Source: AV17 sp046262735
GTDB taxonomy: Bacteria; Verrucomicrobiota; Verrucomicrobiia; Chthoniobacterales; UBA10450
Length of the DNA: 50,987 nucleotides
Reading direction: 5' to 3'
Assembly (NCBI GenBank): GCA_046262735.1
Contig: JBHEMD010000182.1
Coordinates: 1 to 50,987, forward strand
Each line of letters starts with the position of its first letter. The stretch's first letter is position 1. Shown here piece after piece: positions 27,469 to 35,002 of the stretch. The translations under genes and the position numbers were made by a program. The notes under the pieces are model-generated. The model was not told the origin of the DNA and searched no databases. It saw nothing but the letters and a program-made list of their open reading frames with translations.

Positions 27469-28679
27469 TTCAGACCGAGGCTCTGCCCACAAACCGCGCC
27501 GGTAAAAAAATGGGGATACACCGCGCGAATCTCTTCGATTTCGGGCGCAACTCTGACGTTTGCAAAACCGGCACGCCCGTAGGCGCCGCGCCATTGGGCA
27601 GAGGTGAGAAACCCTGGATTGGGGCGCATCTCCGGATCAAGATCGACATTGGTAAAGCTTTCCAAAATCTGGAACATCAGTTCGGGATAGATCGGCTGGT
27701 TCGGATAGGGTCGCAGACATTCGCCGATCACCAGCCAGCCACGGTCGGCCAGAGTTGAGCGCGCCTGATCCAAACTAAACCAGAGGTCCTTCGCGATATG
27801 CAGCACATTTACTCCAAACACGAGATCGAACTCACCGGGCCCGATCCCCTGATCTGCCCACGACAAATTGAGATCGAGCGCGCCCCATTCCAACGCAACA
27901 TCGACATATCGGCTGGCGATCTCGCGTCGGGCGCGGCGCCGGAAGAAAGCGTTCGGTTCCGTGACGAGGTAGCGCTTAACGCGCGAGAGAAGACCGCGAT
28001 CGTTAAACCAGCGCAACAGGATTTGACTTGCGCTGCCGGCGCCGGCGCCGAGCTCCAAAATGCGGATCTCCGATCGGCCTTCCAGGCATTCCGCGGCGAG
28101 GATCGCAGCGACCCAGTTGTTTACGGAGTAGGTTAAGTTGTCGTTGTGAAAATAATTCAGCCACAGCGGTATTCCTTCCGTGCCGAAGAGGCTTTGCTCG
28201 CCGGTCTGCTCGCCCTGCGCAACGCTCGGATAGAGGCGGGCGACACAATCGAGCAAATTGAGTGTGGCTGCGTTGCCCGGATCGATGCTTAGTCCGAGTT
28301 CGCGCAGGGGCGCGAGATCGGGTTGCCACAATTCGCGCCGCAAATGGTAACGCCGCGTTTGACCATCAGTTCGCGCTTCGACGCAGCCAATTTCAATCAG
28401 GCGCTCCAAAATCCACGCCAGCGCGAAACGGAAACGCGATTGAAACGAGAGCAGCGAACAGAGTTCCTCAGCCGATCGCCAGTCGGCGAGCGCGTTCGTC
28501 AAATTGAGGCGGCGCATAAGATCGACCGCCAGTTCGATGCTGTAGCGCTCCATCAGCTCGATGCTCTGATACAACTGATCGCTAAACACCCAGGACGGAT
28601 AACCCTTGAGCCAATCGCCCAAATGCGGATCGCGCGGCCGAATCGCAAAAGCCGGTGACGAAGCTGCGTCCGTGTTCAC
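27465..28679 (-). CDS. SAM-dependent methyltransferase
   Basis: 404 residues. The N-terminal 170 residues are a helical dimerisation/winged-helix-like region. The Rossmann SAM-binding domain begins near residue 205 with IRILELGAGAGSASQILLRW (motif I), then YLVTEPNAFFRRRAR, FDLVFGVNVLHIAKDL (motif IV region) and GWLVIGECLRP. The domain is close to those of polyketide and O-methyltransferase proteins. It sits 15 bp after the small hotdog gene and overlaps the acyltransferase-hotdog gene by 4 bp, so it belongs to one operon. Likely role: methylation of an acyl or aryl-polyene intermediate; the substrate is not deducible. Confidence 0.82.
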   Translation of the reverse strand: MNTDAASSPAFAIRPRDPHLGDWLKGYPSWVFSDQLYQSIELMERYSIELAVDLMRRLNLTNALADWRSAEELCSLLSFQSRFRFALAWILERLIEIGCVEARTDGQTRRYHLRRELWQPDLAPLRELGLSIDPGNAATLNLLDCVARLYPSVAQGEQTGEQSLFGTEGIPLWLNYFHNDNLTYSVNNWVAAILAAECLEGRSEIRILELGAGAGSASQILLRWFNDRGLLSRVKRYLVTEPNAFFRRRARREIASRYVDVALEWGALDLNLSWADQGIGPGEFDLVFGVNVLHIAKDLWFSLDQARSTLADRGWLVIGECLRPYPNQPIYPELMFQILESFTNVDLDPEMRPNPGFLTSAQWRGAYGRAGFANVRVAPEIEEIRAVYPHFFTGAVCGQSLGLK

Positions 28680-28694
28680 AATTAACCGTGCCGA

Positions 28695-28994
28695 TTAGCA
28701 GACCTGGAGCCGGCCTTCAACAATGACCCGCTCTGCGAGCCGACAACGAAAAGTGATTTCGTTCTCCGCCTCGTCCGGTGACGATAAACGGATTGTAAAC
28801 GGCTGCTCCGGTCGAAGCGGCGCCAGAAATTTCACCGCCGGTATGCCGACGAGGCGGGCATCTGCGCGCGACTCGTTTAGCGCCGCAAGCACTTCATCCA
28901 GGATCACCACCGCCGGTACGATCGGAGCGCCGGGGAAATGGCCTGGCAGACTGGGATGATCGGCGGGAATCGTCCGGCACACTTCAAAATTCAT
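28695..28994 (-). CDS. Small hotdog 3-hydroxyacyl-ACP dehydratase-like protein (ApeI/FabZ type)
   Basis: 99 residues. The hotdog signature HPSLPGHFPGAPIVPAVVIL (the His and Gly-His-Phe-Pro-Gly block of FabA/FabZ-like proteins) is followed by VKFLAPLRPEQPFTIRL and a short beta-rich end. It is shorter than FabZ (about 145), close to ApeI of aryl-polyene clusters. It is first in the minus-strand group hotdog - methyltransferase - acyltransferase/hotdog. Predicted role: dehydration of 3-hydroxyacyl-ACP during polyene-like chain synthesis. No ketosynthase or acyl carrier protein is visible in the window. Confidence 0.8.
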   Translation of the reverse strand: MNFEVCRTIPADHPSLPGHFPGAPIVPAVVILDEVLAALNESRADARLVGIPAVKFLAPLRPEQPFTIRLSSPDEAENEITFRCRLAERVIVEGRLQVC

Positions 28995-29086
28995 CTTGGC
29001 GAGGTCTCACTGATCGCAGCAAATCCGGCGCAGAAAATCAATTCTGCAGGCGGGTGACCGTCGCGTTCATGAATCCTGCGCTATGG

Positions 29087-29144
29087 TAGGGCAGGCGCAT
29101 CGCCTGCCGAATCGCGGAATTGGGAAGCGGAGCGCTTGCCCTAC
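29087..29144. repeat. Hairpin repeat upstream of msrA
   Basis: GTAGGGCA (29087-29094) pairs with TGCCCTAC (29137-29144) as outer borders. Inside, GGCAGGCG / CGCCTGCC (29090-29097, 29101-29108) forms a perfect 8-bp stem with a 3-nt loop (CAT), and a short AAGCG/CGCTT stem lies near the right border. A member of the same family, it lies in the 5' leader of msrA. Confidence 0.8.
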
Positions 29145-29196
29145 AATCCAGATTGCGCTGGTTGCGCTTCGCACATTGCGATTCCATTATTTATTT

Positions 29197-29673
29197 ATGA
29201 CAACAGAGAAAGCCACTTTCGGCGCGGGCTGCTTTTGGGGAGTCGAAGAAACTTTTCGCAGCCTCGAGGGCGTGACTTCGACAGCGGTGGGCTATGCCGG
29301 CGGGACAAAGGAGAACCCGAGTTACGAAGACGTTTGCAGCGACGAGACCGGACACGCTGAAGTGGTGGAAGTTGAGTTCGATCCGGCGCAGATCAGTTAT
29401 GACAAGCTGCTCGATGTTTTTTGGTCGAGCCATAATCCGACAACTTTGAACCGCCAGGGACCGGATACGGGCACGCAATATCGCTCGGTCATTTTTTATC
29501 ATTCACCGTCGCAACAAACGGCCGCCGAAGCGTCGAAAAACAAACTCGGGAAAAGTGGGCGCTTCAACCGTCCGATCGTGACCCGGATCGAGTCGGCGCC
29601 GAAATTCTGGCGCGCAGAGGAGTATCACCAGCGTTACCTGGAAAAACGCGGCCAGTCGCATTGCGCGATCTGA
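29197..29673 (+). CDS. msrA: Peptide methionine-(S)-sulfoxide reductase
   Basis: 158 residues from ATG 29197; the longer frame from 29083 is repeat-derived. It contains the catalytic GAGCFWGVEETF (Cys12), AVGYAGGTKENPSY, HAEVVEVEFDPAQISYDKLL, HNPTTLNRQGPDTGTQYRS and EEYHQRYLEK. MsrA repairs oxidised methionine using thioredoxin. No second resolving Cys pair is evident except the Cys near the C-terminus (SHCAI), which could serve recycling. The gene is followed by pgl with 32 bp between stop and start. Confidence 0.96.
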   Translation: MTTEKATFGAGCFWGVEETFRSLEGVTSTAVGYAGGTKENPSYEDVCSDETGHAEVVEVEFDPAQISYDKLLDVFWSSHNPTTLNRQGPDTGTQYRSVIFYHSPSQQTAAEASKNKLGKSGRFNRPIVTRIESAPKFWRAEEYHQRYLEKRGQSHCAI

Positions 29674-29705
29674 TAAATGTAGGAGGGCCTAAGTGCCCCG
29701 ACACC

Positions 29706-30398
29706 ATGACCCGCGGAGTTCTCCGGACCAAAAACTTTGTGACAGACGCGGCGAACTTCATTGTCGATCAAGCGCACAGTGCCCTGGCGGAGCGCGGAGA
29801 ATTCCGAGTCGCACTTTCCGGCGGCAATACGCCGCGGCCGGTTTACGCCCGGCTCGCCGCGATCGCGCGCGATTTGCCGTGGGAACATCTTTTGTTCACG
29901 TTCGGCGACGAACGCTGCGTCCCGCCCGATCACGATCAGAGCAATTACCGGATGGCGCGCGAAAGTTTGTTTTTGCCGGCAGCGGTTCCTGAAAAATCGA
30001 TCATGCGGATGCGCGGCGAGATCGATCCGCAAATTGCGGCGGAGGAATATCAGGATGAGCTCGACCGGCTCGGCAGTCAGTGCGGTGAACACATTTATCG
30101 CCACGACTTGATTCTGCTCGGCTTGGGTGAAGACGGGCATACCGCATCGTTGTTCCCGCAAACGGCGGCGCTCGAAGAAACGAGGAGCCGAGTGGTTGCG
30201 AATTTCGTTCCAAAACTGAGCGCGTGGCGATTGACCTTCACGTTTCCGCTGATTAATCACGCGCGGCAGATTTGTTTTCTGGTAAGCGAGAGCAAAGGCG
30301 GGGAATTGATTGAGCGCGTGCTCGAAGGCGATATGCGATACCCAGCTTCGCGCGTCAATCCGACTGCGGGCGATGTGACATGGATTATCGGGCAATAA
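29706..30398 (+). CDS. pgl: 6-phosphogluconolactonase
   Basis: 230 residues from ATG 29706 (a longer in-frame start at 29661 would overlap msrA). Family features: FRVALSGGNTPRPVYARLA, WEHLLFTFGDERCVPPDHDQSNYRMARE and LLGLGEDGHTASLFP, the lactone-binding sites of the DevB/SOL family. It hydrolyses 6-phosphogluconolactone in the oxidative pentose phosphate pathway. No zwf or gnd is in the window. The next gene begins about 15 bp downstream on the same strand. Confidence 0.95.
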   Translation: MTRGVLRTKNFVTDAANFIVDQAHSALAERGEFRVALSGGNTPRPVYARLAAIARDLPWEHLLFTFGDERCVPPDHDQSNYRMARESLFLPAAVPEKSIMRMRGEIDPQIAAEEYQDELDRLGSQCGEHIYRHDLILLGLGEDGHTASLFPQTAALEETRSRVVANFVPKLSAWRLTFTFPLINHARQICFLVSESKGGELIERVLEGDMRYPASRVNPTAGDVTWIIGQ

Positions 30399-30417
30399 TA
30401 GCCGTGCCCCCGTGACC

Positions 30418-31470
30418 ATGCGCACCGCGATCGTCACCGGCTCGGCCGGATTGATTGGCTCGGAAACCGTCAAACGCTTCGCGAAAGATGGCATGCGCCT
30501 CGTCGGAATCGACAACGATATGCGGGCGGAGTTTTTTGGCGCTGAAGCTTCAACCAGAAAAACCCGCGATGATTTGATCGCGAACGTCCGCGGTTACGAG
30601 CATCACAACATCGACATCCGGGACGTGAAAACTGTCGATGAATTGTTCAGCAAACACGGCACCGAGATCGCGGCGATTGTTCATACCGCTTCACAGCCAT
30701 CGCACGATTGGGCGGCGCGCGATCCACAAGTCGATTTCGCTGTCAACGCCAACGGCACGCTGAATCTGCTGGAGGCGGCCCGCAAATTTTGCCCGGAAGC
30801 GCCGTTCATCTTCACCTCGACGAACAAAGTTTACGGGGACACGCCCAATCGCCTCCCGCTTCGCGAACTGGAGAAACGCTGGGAGATCGAACCGGGGCAC
30901 GAGTACGAGCCCGGTATTTCGGAGACGATGAGCATCGATTACAGCAAGCATTCGCTCTTTGGCGCATCGAAAGCGGCCGCCGACCTGCTCGTGCAGGAAT
31001 ACGGCCGTTATTTCGGAATGCCGACGGTGAGTTTTCGCGGCGGCTGTCTCACCGGCCCGGCGCACGCCGGCACCGAGCTTCACGGATTTCTCTCTTATTT
31101 GATGATCTGCACGGTGAGCGGCCGGCCCTATCGCGTCTTCGGCTACAAAGGCAAACAGGTGCGTGACAACATCCACAGTTACGATCTGGTCGAGGCGTTC
31201 ACTCACTTCATTCAGGCGCCCGGCGTCGGCGAGGTTTACAACATCGGAGGCAGTCGTTATTCCAACTGCTCGATCCTCGAGGCAATCGATCTCTGCGAAG
31301 AGATCAGTGGTCGAAAGTTAAATTGGAGCTACGAGGAGACGAACCGCATCGGCGATCACATCTGGTGGATCAGCGATGTGCGCAAATTCCAGCAGCATTA
31401 TCCGGCGTGGAAATTTCGCTACGGGTTGCGCGAAATCCTGGAAGAGATTCACACGACGCTTATCGCGTAG
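30418..31470 (+). CDS. NAD-dependent sugar epimerase, CDP-paratose/tyvelose 2-epimerase-like
   Basis: 350 residues from ATG 30418; a GTG at 30412 is an alternative start that adds two residues. Extended SDR fold: AIVTGSAGLIGSETVKRF, IVHTASQPSHDWAARDP, FIFTSTNKVYGDTPNRLPL and HSLFGASKAAADLLVQEYGR. At the usual catalytic YxxxK position Phe replaces Tyr (FGASK); I recall the same HSLFGASK in CDP-paratose 2-epimerase-like proteins, so this may be a family trait. The end has VYNIGGSRYSNCSILEAIDL. Likely role: sugar-nucleotide epimerisation for surface polysaccharide. Substrate specificity is not proven. Confidence 0.8.
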   Translation: MRTAIVTGSAGLIGSETVKRFAKDGMRLVGIDNDMRAEFFGAEASTRKTRDDLIANVRGYEHHNIDIRDVKTVDELFSKHGTEIAAIVHTASQPSHDWAARDPQVDFAVNANGTLNLLEAARKFCPEAPFIFTSTNKVYGDTPNRLPLRELEKRWEIEPGHEYEPGISETMSIDYSKHSLFGASKAAADLLVQEYGRYFGMPTVSFRGGCLTGPAHAGTELHGFLSYLMICTVSGRPYRVFGYKGKQVRDNIHSYDLVEAFTHFIQAPGVGEVYNIGGSRYSNCSILEAIDLCEEISGRKLNWSYEETNRIGDHIWWISDVRKFQQHYPAWKFRYGLREILEEIHTTLIA

Positions 31471-31477
31471 CTTTAAG

Positions 31478-31579
31478 CCCCAAGCACCAGACCCCAAGCA
31501 CCAGGGAAACTTCAATCATCAAGCTCCAAACTCCGTGCCGCGCCGTTTTGAATATTGGAGCTTGGGATTTGGTACTTAG
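31478..31579. repeat. Tandem CCCCAAGCACCAG plus inverted AAGCTCCAA/TTGGAGCTT repeat
   Basis: CCCCAAGCACCAG occurs twice with a 14-bp period (31478-31490, 31492-31504). Then AAGCTCCAA (31521-31529) and TTGGAGCTT (31555-31563) form a 9-bp perfect inverted pair. Everything is low in GC compared with neighbouring DNA. It fills the gap between two convergent genes and touches the stop codon (TAA, minus strand) of the TM2-like gene. It resembles the 'AAGCTCCAA'-type intergenic repeats seen in some environmental bacteria. Confidence 0.7.
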
Positions 31580-31986
31580 TACTGTTCCCCTTCGTCCTCG
31601 CTCGGCACGACGCGATCTTCGATGCCGTAAACGTGAAACATCACGCCAAACCACCACAGCGGTAGAAGCAATCCGCCGAAACCGGCGGTGAAGGTGAAGG
31701 TGAGCGCGGCCATGGCGATCGCCATCGGGGTTCCGACGAAAAGAATCAGGAGCCCGACAAACTTATGTCCTTTGTAAATATGGCCAAGCCCGGGAATTAT
31801 ACTGAGCAGCACCGCCATCGCGTCGCTCGCCTTGCCTTCCGCTGTGCTTTCGGTCGCGCTGCGTCTCCAGTCGCACCGATCGCAGGCCTGCGCATCCTTT
31901 GGCAGGAGGTGCCCGCAATACGGGCAGGGCATCTTGTCGGCGTCCCCCGCCGCAGGTTCAGCGACTGGCGCATCCGTATATTCCAT
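31576..31986 (-). CDS. Zinc-ribbon / TM2-like membrane protein
   Basis: 136 residues from ATG 31984-31986; a TTG six codons upstream (32004) is the other possible start and overlaps an AAGATCGACA word. The N-terminus has a zinc ribbon CPYCGHLLPKDAQACDRC. Two hydrophobic segments follow: VLLSIIPGLGHIYKGHKFVG, a TM2-domain-like GLGHxYxG turn, and ALTFTFTAGFGGLLLPLWWF. Function unknown; zinc-ribbon plus TM2 proteins are common in bacteria and usually uncharacterised. Its 3' end lies in a repeat. Confidence 0.8.
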   Translation of the reverse strand: MEYTDAPVAEPAAGDADKMPCPYCGHLLPKDAQACDRCDWRRSATESTAEGKASDAMAVLLSIIPGLGHIYKGHKFVGLLILFVGTPMAIAMAALTFTFTAGFGGLLLPLWWFGVMFHVYGIEDRVVPSEDEGEQY

Positions 31987-31993
31987 GAGTTGC

Positions 31994-32003
31994 AAGATCG
32001 ACA
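31994..32003 (+). repeat. AAGATCGACA word in the leader of the TM2-like gene
   Basis: An exact copy with flanks GC and AT, situated between two possible start codons of a minus-strand gene, so probably non-coding or at the very start. Confidence 0.85.
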
Positions 32004-32048
32004 ATGTGAGCCTCAGCAGATGCGTTCAATTCGTCAAGACTGTTGTGG

Positions 32049-32104
32049 AGGCGCTTGTGCCAAGCGCCTGTTTAAATTCGGCGTTTGACACAAACGCCGC
32101 TACA
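32049..32104. repeat. Double triloop hairpin with CTACA border
   Basis: AGGCGCTTG / CAAGCGCCT (32049-32057, 32061-32069; loop TGC) and CGGCGTTTG / CAAACGCCG (32079-32087, 32091-32099; loop ACA) are two perfect 9-bp stems, followed by CTACA (32100-32104). They lie just before the Nif3 gene. Confidence 0.88.
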
Positions 32105-32114
32105 ATTGTTGCCC

Positions 32115-32870
32115 ATGGCTGGTCTCTCACAAATTGTCGCGTACGCGGACAAATTTTTGCGCATCGCCGAAATTGGCGACTGGGAGAATGCGCTCAATGG
32201 TCTGCAGATCGAAAACTCCGGCCGTGTGACAAAGATTGGCGCGGCGGTCGACGCTTCGACGCGCACCTTGAGCGAAGCCGAGAAGGAAGATGTCGATCTT
32301 CTGCTTGTTCATCACGGGCTGTTTTGGACGGGATTGAAACCGGTAAGCGGCGCGTTGCGGCGACAGCTGAAGATCGCGTTTGAGAACGACATTGCGCTCT
32401 ACAGCGCGCATCTGCCGCTCGATCTGCATCGGCAGGTCGGCAACAACGTCCAGCTCGCCCGCGCGCTTGGCCTAAGATCGACAACGCCGTTTTTCGAGGA
32501 AAAAGGCCAATTTGTTGGCGTGAAAGCGCGCGCTTCGATTTCGCGGTCGAGACTTTTGCGCAAACTGGAGACGTCGTTAGGCGGGCCGGTCAAAACGTTC
32601 AACTTTGGTCCGCCAAAAACGAAAGTGATCGGGATCGTCACCGGCGCCGCCGGCGGCGAGATTCATCGCGTCGCGCAGGAAAAGATAGACACTTTCATCA
32701 CGGGCGAAGCGCCGCACTGGGCGGCAGTCGCCGCGGAGGAGCTCGGCATGAATCTTATTCTCGGCGGCCACTACGCCACCGAAACCTTCGGCGTCAAAGC
32801 GCTCGCCGCGCATTTGTCGAAGCGTTTTCATTTGCCGTTGTTGTTTATCGATTGTCCGACCGGGTTGTGA
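32115..32870 (+). CDS. Nif3-like (DUF34) dinuclear metal-centre protein
   Basis: 251 residues from ATG 32115; an in-frame ATG at 32085 lies in the hairpin repeat and is less likely. Family features: GDWENALNGLQIENSGRVTKIGAAVDAS, the metal ligand block LLLVHHGLFW, LYSAHLPLDLH, and the C-terminal FITGEAPHWAAVAAEELGMNLILGGHYATETFGV. The function is debated (GTP cyclohydrolase-like or metal chaperone). It overlaps the following protease-like gene by 4 bp (GTGA). It contains two exact 10-mer words, one on each strand. Confidence 0.92.
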   Translation: MAGLSQIVAYADKFLRIAEIGDWENALNGLQIENSGRVTKIGAAVDASTRTLSEAEKEDVDLLLVHHGLFWTGLKPVSGALRRQLKIAFENDIALYSAHLPLDLHRQVGNNVQLARALGLRSTTPFFEEKGQFVGVKARASISRSRLLRKLETSLGGPVKTFNFGPPKTKVIGIVTGAAGGEIHRVAQEKIDTFITGEAPHWAAVAAEELGMNLILGGHYATETFGVKALAAHLSKRFHLPLLFIDCPTGL

Positions 32871-33790
32871 AGATCTTTGGGTTTGTCGCAATAGTCGCGG
32901 TTGCGATTTGCGCGGCGCTCGCTGCCGGTGCGCCACAACTTGCCGGTCACGTGGCCGTGCCGGTCCGTTATGTTCCGTTAAACAAAATGATCGTCACGGT
33001 GCAGATCAACAGTCACCCCGCGAATTTGCTCGTCGATACCGGCGCCAATCACATTGAAGTCGCAGCCGATTCGGCGACGCTCTTCGGCATCACGCCCTCG
33101 CAACATGGTTTGCGCTACATCGGTTACGAGCGGATCAACGGCCGGTCATGTCCGATCGCGTTCCTCCGGAACCTGAGTGCCGGCGGCATGAACTTCGGGA
33201 GCGCGCCGGTCACGCTTTTGCCGGGCGACGCGCGCCGCAGCTTCGGCACGCACGGCGCGGTTCAGGCCGATGGCATTTTGGGTGCCGACATTCTCGTGCG
33301 GCATAACGCGGTGATTAATTGCCGGACTAAATTCATCTTCTTTAAGACTGACCGCTTCGCCGGGACAGGCATCGCGCCGGTCGCGTCCTCGGCAGAGTTT
33401 AGGCGCATTCCTCTGCGGCGGGAGCAAAACGGCCGCTTCACCGTGCCGTTCTCGCTCGGCGGGCAAACCGGCCGCCTGTTCGTCGATACCGGAGCATTCG
33501 TGACGACGTTCAATGAAGCTCTGCTCAAATCAGCCGGCATCGCCCTACAGCCGGCCCATGTCTCAGGACGTTTCGGCGACGGCATTTCTCGCCAGTACGA
33601 CATGGGTCAGGTGAACAATTTGGCCATCGGCGATTTCAAAGTGCGCCCGGCAAAATTCGGGGCCGCAGCGCTGCCCAGTTATATGAAAAACCAAGCCGCG
33701 ATGCAGATCGGCGGTATCCTCGGCATGGATCTGCTTTACGATTACAACGCCATCATCGATTTCGGCAGCATGAGTTTGTTCCTGAAGTGA
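32867..33790 (+). CDS. Secreted protein with two retropepsin-like aspartyl protease domains
   Basis: 307 residues from GTG 32867, overlapping the Nif3 stop as GTGA; a TTG at 32852 would add five residues. The N-terminus (FVAIVAVAICAALAAGA) is a signal peptide or anchor. Two copies of the aspartyl protease core are present: PANLLVDTGANHIEVA with a later GILGADILVRHNAVI, and GRLFVDTGAFVTTFNEALL with GGILGMDLLYDYNAII. Each DTG plus hydrophobic-GxD pair looks like half or one full retropepsin-like lobe. Likely a periplasmic or cell-surface peptidase-like protein; activity unproven. Confidence 0.85.
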   Translation: MKIFGFVAIVAVAICAALAAGAPQLAGHVAVPVRYVPLNKMIVTVQINSHPANLLVDTGANHIEVAADSATLFGITPSQHGLRYIGYERINGRSCPIAFLRNLSAGGMNFGSAPVTLLPGDARRSFGTHGAVQADGILGADILVRHNAVINCRTKFIFFKTDRFAGTGIAPVASSAEFRRIPLRREQNGRFTVPFSLGGQTGRLFVDTGAFVTTFNEALLKSAGIALQPAHVSGRFGDGISRQYDMGQVNNLAIGDFKVRPAKFGAAALPSYMKNQAAMQIGGILGMDLLYDYNAIIDFGSMSLFLK

Positions 33791-33804
33791 CTAGGGCAAC
33801 CGCG

Positions 33805-34917
33805 CTAGCTCTTCTTCTGCTGCCGGCGTGACGTTGTTGTCCCCGCTCCGGCATGTGCGGCGGCGCGCTGCGCGTCGTTGGCCCGACCGAGCAGACGATA
33901 TTCGGTCGCCAAGTGTCGCCAGGGAAACGGTGAATCTGGCATCAGGCGCGTCGCACGTTCGAATGCCTTGACCGCTTCGCGATGGTTGCCCTTTTTTTCC
34001 TGCGCCAGTCCGAGATGGTCCCAAACTGGGCCGTAGCTCGAGTTCAGGCTTGCTCCCTTGCGCAAATGATCGATCGCCACATCGAGCTGGCCGGTCGTCA
34101 TTAAGCAATAACCCAATTGCGATTGAGCGAGATAATTCTTTGGCTGCAATTGAACGGAGCGGGCGAGCGTCGGGATCGCGTCGGGAATGCGATTGAGATT
34201 GATGTAGCTGTAGCCGACGAGGGCGAGCAGGGCGGCACTGTCTGGTGCGACTTCGGCGCCTTTTTTCAGCGCATGAAAGGTCGCATCGGTGTGGCCAAGT
34301 TCTTTCTCCGCGCGCGCCAGTTGTAGCCACACGTTCGCGTTCGACGGCGCCACCGCGGTGGCTTTTTCCGCAAAGTCGCGCCCCTCCTGTTTGTGGCCGA
34401 TGCGCAGCGCACAATCGGCCAACGCGTAATACGGCAGAGGACTTTTCGGTTCCAGTTCGGCTAGTCGCTGCAGATGAGGCATGGCCGCGGCAAAATGGCC
34501 CTGCGCTCCTTCCACCAAGGCAAGACCATAATGGGGTAGGCCGAGTTTTGGTTGAATCGCCACCGCCGTGCGAAATGCCGAGCTGGCCTCAACGAATTGG
34601 CGGAGCCGCCAGGCGAGCGCGCCGCGCAGCGCTTGTGCGCCGATGCTTCGGGGATATCGCTCAGTCAATTTGCGGGACAAATTAAGCGCCTCCGAAAAAT
34701 TTCCGCGCTGTTCGGAAGCGACGATTTGTTTGCCAAGCGGATCCTTCAGCGCTGGATCATTTTGTTGCAGCGCCTGTTGCACCGGCGGCTTCACCAATTT
34801 CTCCGGGGGCGGCAGTTTTTTCAGCAACTGGTCGATCGAGGCATCCTGTGCAAGCGCGGAAGAGTATCCCAACGCAATCGTCAGGACTGCGAGCGAGCTT
34901 CGCACCGGCATGATCAT
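33805..34917 (-). CDS. Secreted tetratricopeptide-repeat protein
   Basis: 370 residues. The start is ATG 34915-34917 or the next Met two codons on. The signal peptide is LAVLTIALGYSSALAQ. A Pro/Gln-rich linker follows, then about seven or eight TPR units (for example PLPYYALADCALRIGHKQEGRDFAEKATAV, NVWLQLARAEKELGHTDATFHALK, VWDHLGLAQEKKGNHREAVKAFERAT). A basic tail ends in RRQQKKS. No catalytic domain. Convergent with the protease-like gene (14-bp gap) and divergent from the GumN gene. Likely a periplasmic scaffold. Confidence 0.85.
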   Translation of the reverse strand: MIMPVRSSLAVLTIALGYSSALAQDASIDQLLKKLPPPEKLVKPPVQQALQQNDPALKDPLGKQIVASEQRGNFSEALNLSRKLTERYPRSIGAQALRGALAWRLRQFVEASSAFRTAVAIQPKLGLPHYGLALVEGAQGHFAAAMPHLQRLAELEPKSPLPYYALADCALRIGHKQEGRDFAEKATAVAPSNANVWLQLARAEKELGHTDATFHALKKGAEVAPDSAALLALVGYSYINLNRIPDAIPTLARSVQLQPKNYLAQSQLGYCLMTTGQLDVAIDHLRKGASLNSSYGPVWDHLGLAQEKKGNHREAVKAFERATRLMPDSPFPWRHLATEYRLLGRANDAQRAAAHAGAGTTTSRRQQKKS

Positions 34918-35002
34918 GTCGTGTTGTACCGCTGATTATTCAGCGTTCCAAGGAGAATGTCTCAAGACTTGCCGCGCTGCGTTGCCGGAATTAGAAAAAA
35001 AC

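Noticed and set aside
31478..31504. CRISPR-like array from the tandem CCCCAAGCACCAG
   Set aside because: Only two copies with a 1-bp spacer, so not repeat-spacer units.
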